Part shown: positions 1 to 10,800 of the stretch, one piece after another
Position numbering within the stretch: the stretch's first letter is position 1
Layout: each line of letters begins with the position of its first letter
Origin: Clostridiales bacterium
Lineage (GTDB): Bacteria > Bacillota > Clostridia > Christensenellales > Borkfalkiaceae
Reading direction: 5' to 3'
Assembly (NCBI GenBank): GCA_003503945.1
Contig: DOCD01000109.1
Location: forward strand, 1 to 12,373
Length of the DNA: 12,373 nucleotides
Program-made: the position numbers and the translations under genes
The notes under the pieces: generated by a model
The model's input: only the letters and a program-made list of their open reading frames with translations
Told to the model about the DNA's origin: nothing
The model's database searches: none

Positions 1-1887
1 ATCGATTATGATAAGTTGAAGAACGCTCTGGCGGCGAGTTCGGTTTCGGAACTTAATCTTTATACAAAAAATGTAACGCCGCCCGAATTTGCCGAAAAAA
101 CATTTACGTTTAATAACGAAGTTTCGGCGACTAAGCATATGACTTTCAGAGACGCGTTAGGGTTTACCGAGGCAGACAGAGAAGATTATTCCATACCGGA
201 CAGCGTTAATTATACAGGCTTTAACAACGTAACTGCGGCAGCTTCCGTTGTGCAGCGCGCGGGCGTATATACCGTACCCATAATACTCAATCCCAAATGG
301 GGCAGCTGGGATACGACGGTAAATAATTATACCGCCAAGATAACGGTTAACCGTGCGGAATTGGATTTGGGCGATTTAAACAATATCCCCGAATTCGTTA
401 CTTCGGAAGGCGCGACTCTCGGCGGCACGGGGGAGGGCACCACGCTTAACTTCTATCCCGACGGGTGGTATTTATACGCAAAAACCGACAGCAATCCAAG
501 CGCAACGAAAACCGTGTTGAATTCCTATGTGCGATATACGGAGAACCCCATTACCATATCGGCAACCGATAAAATGAGTGCGTATTATACGGTTACAGCA
601 AACTCGAACGCAACCCAGACAGATTCGGGCGAATATCTGGCTGAATTCTCGTTTGAAATGACCGACCCCGATTACGTTTTTGTAAATACCTCTTATGAAA
701 AGAATAAAAGCACGTTTGAAAAGTTAGGCATATCGTATACGAACTTTACTGCGGGGTCGACAAACGTCACGAGCGCGACGGTAACGAAGTACTGGTACAT
801 AGTAATGCAGCAAAACTGGCTTATCGATAGCGCCGACACAGGGAATAATGAGCAGTTTAAGTTGATTACCAAAGACGGGCAAGCGGTGTCGTCTTTTGAG
901 TATGAGTCGGTTTTCGGGGCTGACGATAAAGGTAAGTATCAGGTGCACGTGCCCAAGCTCGCAAAAGGTACAACCGACGATATTAAATTTACGGTAACAT
1001 ACAATAATGTTGCGATTACGGCGGAAGCTTTGCCCGTTGCCGATTTATCGAAATATATCAACTCTGCAATGCCCGCGGGCACTTATACAATAAGGATTAC
1101 AGCGGCTTCGGTTAACGACGGAAGCACAACGTTGCCCGCTATAAACGACGTAATTATACTTACGGTTACCCCTAAAAAGCTTGCTTACGAGGATATCGTA
1201 GCTTTGTTGGGTAAAGGGTCAAAGAATTTCGAACATCGTTTCGAGCAGAATACCGTTTTCCTTTTCGGCGACAATATAAGAAGCGATTTACAGTCATATG
1301 TCGCCGTATTAGACGGTACGCTGAATACCGCGCGTAAAGCAGATTCAGCCGGAATCTGGAAGGACGCGGCTTACGACGAGTACTACGGGACTTCGCAGAT
1401 TTCCTATAATCTCGACAGAATGAGAGACTCGAAGTACTATACCGCAGATGAGCTCGACGGGCTCGATAAAAACAACGTGCCCTGCAACGTGGGCGAGTAC
1501 GTAATTTATTACTGCATTTCCGCGCCCAACTATCAGACGGTTGGCGGGCAGAACGCCCCCGACAGGCGCGACTATAAGTTCAATACGCTTATTTACAGAG
1601 AAGTATCCACTTCTCAATTTGCCGTGGGCGGAAACAACACAATCAAGAACCTTACGTATAACGGATCGACGCAATATCCCGAAGTGCCCTATGACCGCTA
1701 TTATACGCACTCGTTCCCCGACGCGGATTATGTAAACGCGGACAAGGAAGCCAGCAGCTTTCATAAGGTTGAGTTTAAGCTCAACGACCCCGTACTTTCG
1801 CGCTGGACGGCGAAAGACAAACCCGATAACGTGACGATACAATCCGACGGTACGGTTATCGTTACCTTTAAAATCAATCCCGCAACC
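1..1887 (+). other. Divergent N-terminal region of the giant protein, several MBG/Ig-like segments
   Basis: Residues 1-629 lack the regular N-x-W opening of the later units, but contain about five beta-rich segments that end in strands typical of MBG/Ig-like folds. Examples are A-G-V-Y-T-V near residue 88 with the strand end A-K-I-T-V-N-R-A-E, P-A-G-T-Y-T-I-R near residue 358, and V-G-E-Y-V-I-Y-Y near residue 497. The last segment has Y-N-G-S-T-Q-Y-P near residue 550, the Y-[NT]-G-x-x-Q-x-P pattern common at the start of bacterial Ig-like surface repeats. It then runs through F-K-I-N-P-A-T into the first N-S-W of the regular array. Cys495 and Cys505 flank one G-x-Y strand. Domain limits are estimates, and the distal tip of the protein is not in the window. 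Confidence 0.6.
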
Positions 1888-4800
1888 AACAGCTGGGTTA
1901 CCAAGCCCCAGATGCCGTCGTGGATTTTCAACGGATTTAATACCGACGTAAATACGATAGTCGCGGCGTTGCGCTTCGGCGAGGCTGAAAGGGGCGAAAC
2001 CTTGCCCGAAAATAAAAAGGCAACCGTAACGTACAGCCTTGTTACCTCAGACGGCAAGAAAGTGGGCATTAAAGATAATATCGTCGTTTACGGTGCAGAT
2101 GATATGGTACCGTTTACATTCACGGTGGACGGCGACGGCAAAATTACGGACACCAAGGCAATAAAGGTGCTTAATGCGCTTAAACCCGACGCATACTATC
2201 TTGAAAGCACGGTTACCGCAACCGGCGACGGGAACGTAACCGGCTTTTCAACCGCAACCAACGACAGACATATGATTACCGTATTCAAAGACACCAACGT
2301 CTGGACGAGTACGCCAAACGTAATGCGCTGGGCTTGGGGCGGGTACGACCAAACCAAAAACACAATTACCGCTGTTGCAAAATATCCCGCTTTGAATGTA
2401 GATTACGTCGGCGCATATGCGGAAGAATTGCCTTCGATTACCTTTTCGATTAAAAAGAGCGACGGCACTTTTATAGTCGGACTTAAAGACTTTACCGCTG
2501 TAAACGACGACATCGCCAGAATATTAAAAGGGCTTGACGTAGGCACGTACGTGTTGGTTACCTCCTTTGAAGGCACCGATTATTATTCTGAAATTAAGCC
2601 TACCGAGCACGAATTCAATATTTCTCAGGCGGTAAACTCATGGACGACGACGCCAAACGTGATCCGTTGGACGTGGGGCGAATATGACAGCGCAAAAAAT
2701 CTTATCACCGCAGTAGCGCAGTACAATTCGTTTTCGGTTGCGGCAACCGAAACAACTGCACCTTCGGTGCAGTTCACAATACTTAACGAGTCTTTTGAGA
2801 AAATAAACGGGCTTATTAACTTTACGGCAGAAAAAGGGATAGTCCCCGAAGCTGTCGCAAACGTACTTAAAGGACTTGACGCGGGCAAGTACTATCTTGT
2901 AACCGCTATGGAGGGCAGACATAACTACACTGCGATTAACAGCAGCGCGCTCAATTATGATTTTTCTGACAGTACTAAGAACGAGACTTTGCCGCACGTT
3001 GAGTTCAATATAACGATTGCGACAAACTCGTGGACGACAACGCCCAAAATGACGTCATGGCAGTATAAGCAGTTCGATGCGGCGACAAACTTCGTTGCGG
3101 GTGTATCGAAGTATCCCGAAGCGGGTAAAACCGTACAGTACGGCATTTACACGACGGAGCCCGACGAAAATGAGGTGCCCAAGGGCGAGCATACGTTTAC
3201 GGCTATTGATACCGTAAAAGACTATCTTACCGCACTTGATAAGGGCAAATATTGGCTTGTCGCGTACGTTGCGGGCGCAGATAATAAATATCAGCCTTTA
3301 TACAGCTCGGTACAGTTCGAAGTAACGCAGGCGACCGCGAACGACTGGAAAACCCCTCCCGCAATCACGGGCTGGGTTTACGGTGAGTATAACGCCGACC
3401 TTCTAACCGCGGGCGAAGCGAATTTGGGTACGGTCAAGTATTCGGTTTATAAAGCCGACCAAAGCGGCAACAAAGGCGATATTGTCAACGGGTACGAAAG
3501 CCTCGGCTTTGACGATTTAAAATTAATGACAAAGCTTGGCGCGCTTGACGCCGGCAGTTATATTCTGTATGCGTTTACCGAAGGCGGCGCGGACAAAAAC
3601 TTCGTCGCGGCAACGCTTGACGTACGCTTTACCGTGGAAAAAGCGAATAACGGCTGGGTTGGAGGGAAAGCCCCCGATATCGCGGGTTGGATTTACGGCA
3701 GCACCCCGAGCACATTGACGGAGGGCACTGCTTTATACCCCAACGGGGACGTGGAATACAAATATTACAAAGCGGTAAAAGCCAACGGCGTCTGGATTAA
3801 AGACGGTGAAGAAATTACCCTTTCCGCGGCAACTCCCGTGGGCGATTATCTGCTTATAGCGACGGTTGAGGAAAACGATAACTATAAAAAGTTAGAGCAT
3901 TCCGTATATTTCCGCGTCGAAAAATCGGGCAACGACTGGAATATTAAACCCGAGGACGCGCTCGAATGGGTCTGGGGCGAAGCTAACGCAGCATATATCG
4001 AGGGCAAAAGGATTTACAAAGCGACCGCCCAAAAGCAAGCCGAAGGCGTTAAACCCGTATATAAAATTGTGAACACCGCGGACGGCACGGTTATGTTTGA
4101 AAGCGTTGAATACGCCGATATAGTTGAAACCCTCGTCGGGCTCGGCGCGGGGCAGTATACCGTAACCACTACGATTAATGGTACGGAAGATTATTCGGGC
4201 GTGACCGCGAATACGATAATTACGATAGGTAAAGCTTCGTTTACGTGGAACCCTGCGCCCGCAGACGGCGGCTGGGTCTGGGGCATTGACGACGGGGATA
4301 AAGAATTTACCGAGCCGAAGGTTACAACCGTACTTGAAACAGACGTGGCAAAAATAACCTTTAATGTCGATGGCACGGAAACTTACACCGATTTTGCCGT
4401 GTTGTTTACGGCTTTGAAAGGAAAACCTGCGGGCACGTATGAAATTACCGTTACGGTTGAAAACGATAATTACAATACCCTTTCCGCAAAGGTTAACCTG
4501 ACCGTTTCGCCCGCTGACTTCACCTGGACGGCGCCCGCCGATACGGGTTGGGTCTGGGACAGCAAGGTGCCCGATAAGGGAAAGCTGACAGACCCGAGCG
4601 CGAGGGACAGAAACGGTAATCCCGTCGACGTTAAATTCGAAGTCGAAAAAGACGGAGTTAAAACATATAACACGTTTGACGATTTTAAGGCGGCTATGAA
4701 CAGTGCGCCCGTCGGCGAATATACCGTCACCGCAACTGTGAGCGACCCGAACTATAATACAAAAACGAAAACCTTTAAAGTAACGATTACGAAAGCGCCC

Positions 4801-7800
4801 CTCGCCTGGACGACCGAGCCGCAGCTTACAATCGAATGCGAGTACAATAAACAGCTTGACTCGGTTACTATGGGCGTGCATAAATTCGGCGAAGCGGTTT
4901 ATACATACACTGCCGACGGCACAACCACAACGATAACAGATTTAAAAACTTGGGTCAATACTAAGCGTGACGTAGGCACATATACTATTTTGCTCAACGT
5001 AACAGGTACCGATAATTACGAGGGCGTAACAAATAAAGCGATTACCGTAACCATAAAGAGCATAAGCGCCGACTGGGCAAATGCAGGCGAACTTAGAGAA
5101 GTTTATGGATTTACGTATGCCGAAGATATTAAGGGCGAGTGGGATAAAATTAAAATTCCTCAAGCCCACGGTGTAGATGAGTATCAGGGCGTATATAGCG
5201 ACGCAGGGGCGAAGTTTACGTTCACGGTCAACAATTCAAGTGAAATAAGCGCGGATATCGTCGGATACCTTAAAGAAAATTGCAAAAACGCGGGTACGTA
5301 CACAATAAAGGCGACTTGTGTGCCGTCGGATACAAACTATTCAACGCTAACTTATGAAATCACCGTAACGGTAAATAAGATTAAGGCTGTATGGACGAAC
5401 GACTCCGAAATAAAAACGGAGTATATCAATGAGTACGGCAAAATAGAAATGCCGACCCCTACTACGAACGTGCCCAGCGCGATCAGCGCGATAAAGTATA
5501 CGGTTACCGACTTAAACGGTAAAAAATACGACGTACCGTCGGACGGTAAGCTTAAAGAATTTTTGAATACTCTGCCCGTCGGCGAGTACAAGATAAATTA
5601 TTCCGTTGCCGAAGAAACAAACTATACGGGACTTGCTGCAAGGACTTCGCCCGTGCGCTTGGTTATAAACAAGGCGGCGAACAGCTGGACAAATCCCGAT
5701 GTGCTCGTAAGCGAAGTTACCTTCGACAGGTTGACCGAAATAAATATCGGTATCCCCGAAGCCATTAGCGGCGACGTTAAGTTTAAATTCAGAGGTTCCA
5801 CCTATAATACAAAAGATAACGATTTAAACGCAATGCTTAATAATGAGAGAACTGTCGGAGTTCTTATCGCAGGCGATTATAATCTGGAATTTTTCGTTGA
5901 CGAAGACGCTAACCATTACGGAATCCAGTCGCATAAATTTGTGCTGCATATCGTTAAGGTGGAAAACGACTGGGTGGCAGGCAAAGAGCCCGAAGCTACC
6001 CATAGCTGGAACGGAAACGTAAAAGTAGACGAATTTAAGATACCGGAAGCAGAGAAAAAGAACGGAGTGCTTCGCTTCGATATTGTCAAGGCGGGCGGCG
6101 GTTATACTGCCAAAAAAGGGCTTGAAGTTGGGACATTTAAAGGTGAGCTTGGAAAGCTTACCAACGGCACGTATACCGTAACTATGCGTTTGGGCAGCAC
6201 GGGCTTGGGCGAAACGGACGAAGCCGTCCTCGCTTACGATAAGGATTACGAGCTCGTTATCGGCACAACCGAAATAACCATTAAGCCTTCCGGTAATAGC
6301 TGGAAAGACGGTGTCGTCCTTGCCTTCGACGGATGGAGGTACGGCGAGGGAGCAAGCCTCTCGGTTACCAGACCGGTAGCTACGCTCGGTAACGATAAAA
6401 TCGTTTACACCATAAACGGACAGCCGTTCGATAAATTAATTACAGTCGATAAGACGTTTAAAGACAACGATTTTACGGGGTTTGTAAACTACCTCAAAGG
6501 CTTGCATGCGGGCACGTATACTGCAACCGCAAGGGTTGACGCGTCCGACACTTACGGCGCAACCACTGTCACGACGGTAATGTTTACCGTAAGCAAGGTC
6601 GCAACGGAGTGGAGCAATACCGACCTTGAAAGCAAGAAAGATTTGACCTGGACGTGGAGCGTTAACGAAACTTCCGAAAACGAACTGCCCATCCTTTTGG
6701 TTTCCAACTGGAAGGGCACGGGCGAAAATGCAATGTATACCATAAAATATACGTTGACCGATTTAAGTACGTTAAGGTCAAGGGATTTGACAGCGGACGA
6801 AAATTGGCGCAGCGCGGTAAGGGCTGAAAAACCCGGCAAGAAATACAGGCTCACCGCTTCCGTAAATGTAGATAACGACCATGAACCGCTTAGTTTTGAA
6901 ACTACGATAACTTACAACAAGTTTACTGTTGAGTGGAGCAATAAAGATTATCTTAAAAATGTTTTAACTTATAAATACGGCGCGTCAACCGATGTATTAC
7001 AAACGCCTGCCATTAATGCAAGCTTAATCGAAGGATACCCAGACACCAGAAGCGTTTCGTCAACTATTCAGAAATTCGGCGACGCTTCGCCTACGGGTTT
7101 TACGGGGGCGTGGAGCGATAAGCTCGGCACGTTGGGCGTAGGCACTTATATCTTTACGGCAAGCGTTGATTCTGACGATTACCGCACGGCGCTGACATAT
7201 ACCACGACTGTTACGGTTGAGCGCGCCGATAATGCTTGGTTCAGCGACGCAAACAAGACATACTCTATGGATATCGGTAAATCCTACGTATGGGATGATA
7301 TTGATAAAGACGATAAAGCGGATGTAATCAAGTTTGCAAGCCCCATACCCGCCCATAACAGCGATACAAATGTTATTATAACCGTTAAAAACGGTAGCGA
7401 AATTACTTTTGTTGTTACTTTAAGTTATGAGGTAAATAGTAGCTTAAATCATCTTGATGTAAAAGAAAGCGACGTCAATAATCTTAAAAGAAAGCTTCGT
7501 GCGCTTGACGTGGGCACGTATACAATTACTGCGGAAATTCCCGAAAGTCCTTACTACAACAAACTGTCGCAAACGCCTATTACGTTTACCGTAACGCAAG
7601 CTACGAACGGTTGGAAGGCGAACGGTACACCGCACTATTCTACGGAAGGCGGCAGGGTCACGTTCTATTCGGATCCCTTGTACGGCAGCGCGAACGACGT
7701 AAAGTATTATTTTGCACAGACCGACGGATACAACAGTGCACAAGATGTTCCAGACGAAAAGTGGCAGAGCGCGCAGTTTACGGACAGGGGTAATTATTAC

Positions 7801-10800
7801 TTCAAAGCCGAACTTGCAGGGACGAAAAACTATGCCGATATGGCGCCGTATTACGGTAATCTTTCAATCGATATGGAGCTGAACAACTGGGCGGTTATGC
7901 CGGGCATAAACGGCTGGCAGTGGAACGGGTTCGACAGAATGGTTAATATCTTCCGCGGCACCGCCATAAATAACGGTAAAATTACATTCGGGATACAGAA
8001 GCACGTAGTTCACGATGGCATAGAAGGCGACAGAGTTCTCATGCTGGATGATTTTGAGTGGAAATATTATATTTTGGAAAATCCCGACGAAACTATCACG
8101 GAAAACACGATAGAACCGCTCGCCGAATTCAGCCATTATGACGGCGTATACGTTTCTGGAACTATCGAGAAATTGCTCAGAGCACTTAAACCCGGCAAAT
8201 ATAAGCTTACGGTAAGCGCTGCGGGCGACGGAACTTATCAAGGGTTCTCTTCCGACGTGTTATTTGATGTAAGTCCTGCGGAAAACGCGTGGGAAATCCC
8301 CGCAAACGTACAGTCGTTCACTTACGGCAACGGCGAGGCAAACTTCAAAGAGGGCAAAACGATATACGGCGAAAGCAGCAATATTCGTTATAAGTTATTT
8401 GATTCCGACAATAAACCTATTGTTATAGGCAATACCCCTCATGAAGGCGGTTATACCGCAGCGGCGATAAAAAATGCGCTGAACACTCTGCACGCAGGCG
8501 TGTATAATTTAACTGTCTGGGCAAAGGAGGGCGAGACTTATAACAAGCTCTATACCGAAGCTGAGCCTTATTCGATACTTTTCAACGTGCTTGCCGCAGA
8601 AAATAAATGGGTTGACGGTAAAGAGCCGGTAAGCGCCGTCGAAAGGTATTTCTCCGACGTGCGGGCCCTTACGGATATAAAAGAATTGTTTGTCGCGCCT
8701 GAAGCTATAAGCAAAATACCCGCAAAGTATCAGATACTCAAAGCAGCCGATTATACTAACGTAACGCAGGAATTCTGCGCATATGAAGAGCTTCTCGAAG
8801 TTATCCAAGGATTGACAGCCGGCGAATACAGCATAAGGGTTAAAGTTGCGCCTTCGGATACGGGCGACTATTTAGAACTCGTTGATTATATCGGGCTCAG
8901 TATAACCCGTAAAGACAACAACGTCGCAGTAATCGACCCTAATCCCGCCGATCCCGAAAATCCTACCGTTATCAAGGAAGTAAGCGGGCAGTGGCAAGGC
9001 AAAGGCAATACCGTACTCGATGAATTCGGAATCGACGTTACGAGCAAAGGTTCAAAATTTACGTTCACGATTGATACCGAAAAAGAAGTTGTCGGCACAA
9101 TCGATGATTTTAACGAAGCGGTTAAATTTCTTGACGCGGGCATTCATTATATATCTTTAAAGACCGAACAGACGGACGAATATAAAGAAGCAATCTTTGA
9201 GTTCAGGCTTAATATTGCTAAGGCGCAGAACAAGCTTGTGCCGCAAGACGGCTCGGGCGACGAAGAGTGGGATATCGACGCAAGCTTTGAAATCGTTACC
9301 GCAAGCGTAGCGCGCAAAGCTCGTGCCGCAAGAAGCAATACTAACAGCTGGACTTGGGGGGCCGACGTAAAATGGTCAAATCCCCGCGCTCAGTTCGGCG
9401 ATATTGTCAACGTAACTATCATACCCGAAAACGGATTGACAGATTCACTGTCCTACGTAATAAATTACGACAATGCACCGTCGGCGTTTAACGAGTTGTC
9501 GAAAATCAACAACGCGCTGTCTACGCTCGGCGTAGGGTCGTATATCTTCAAAGTATCCGCACCCGCCCCCGAGGACGGAAGCAGAAACTGGATCGGTGCG
9601 GAACAGCAGACAACATTCGAAATCAGGAAAGCGGGCAACGGTTGGAGCGAAGCCCCCGTTTTGAAGCTGCACAACGAAGCCGTTACCGAGTGGACCTACG
9701 GCAGCGAGGCTACCGCCGCGGCGAAAGCCGAGCACGGCGCAGTGCGCTTCGAATACTTTGTAAAGGGTTCAACTACGGCCCTTTCCGCTCAGCCCGTAAA
9801 CGCTGGTAAGTACGTCGTTAAATTTATCGTAGACGGAACGGTGAACTACGACGGATTGGAAGAGTCGATAGAGTTTGAAATAATCAGGGCTACAAACAGA
9901 GATTTCGTAGTCGCTCACGGTACTACCGGTTGGAGCTGGCACGAATACGATTATAAAGTCAATCTGTTTAACGGCGTTCCCGCAACCCAGGGCGCGGTAA
10001 GCTTTACGGTGCTTCTGGACGGCGAGGTTGTTTCCGTAAACGGTGAGGAGCTTACGAATATCGTTCTCGTTTCGGCGGCGGGCGTTCATACCGGCAAATT
10101 CGACGAGGATATATACGTGCCTCAAAGCATTGCCGAGCTTATAGGCGAACTGACGGCGGGTAATTATACCCTTCGTATCGACGTAGCCGCAACCGAAAAT
10201 TATCAGGCGTTCAGCGCAACGTCGCCGTTTGTAGTAAGTGCGGCGCAGAACAGTTGGGAGGTTACGCCGAGGATTTCGACATGGTTCTACGGCAGCTGGG
10301 ATAAAAACAATAATATGCCTAACGCCGTTCCCAGATTCGGTAATCCCGATATTGTAATCACAAGTCAGGTAAACAACGAGGTTTATTACGAATCGGTATA
10401 CGACGAAGCGCAGGGCAAGTACATTGTAACCAACAATCTTGACAAAGCCCCCGTCGGCTGGTATACGATGACGACTTTCGTCGATGCCGTGCCCGGATGC
10501 TATAACGAGCCCTTGACCGACAAATATCCTTTCCAGATTTTCTTACAGGGTACTTCCGAAGTTAAGAACGACTGGAATATACGGGCAGGCATAGCCAGCT
10601 GGACTGCGTCTTTGGATATCGACGATATCAATATGCCGGAAGGCACTCCTCTCCGCGGTAAGCCCTACTTTGTATTCTACTTAAGGAACGGCAACACGCA
10701 GGGCGATGAAATTAAGTCAACCGACAAGGTTTTCTCTATCGAGGCGGGTAGTACGTACGCAAAAGATTTCTATATTCCCTATGAACCGGGAACGTATTAT

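Noticed and set aside
16..18. TTG as the start codon of the giant gene
   Set aside because: The frame is open for five codons before it up to the window edge, no ribosome binding site precedes it, and no signal peptide follows it. The gene is cut by the window.
1345..1842. 165-codon minus-strand frame, and the 64-codon + strand frame at 1541-1735
   Set aside because: Both lie wholly within the giant gene in other frames, with no ribosome binding site or recognisable protein features.
3892..4881. 329-codon open frame on the minus strand inside the repeat array
   Set aside because: It is antisense to continuous repeat units. Its translation is rich in Arg, Val, Phe and Gly, with regular echoes of the repeats, as expected for a shadow frame.
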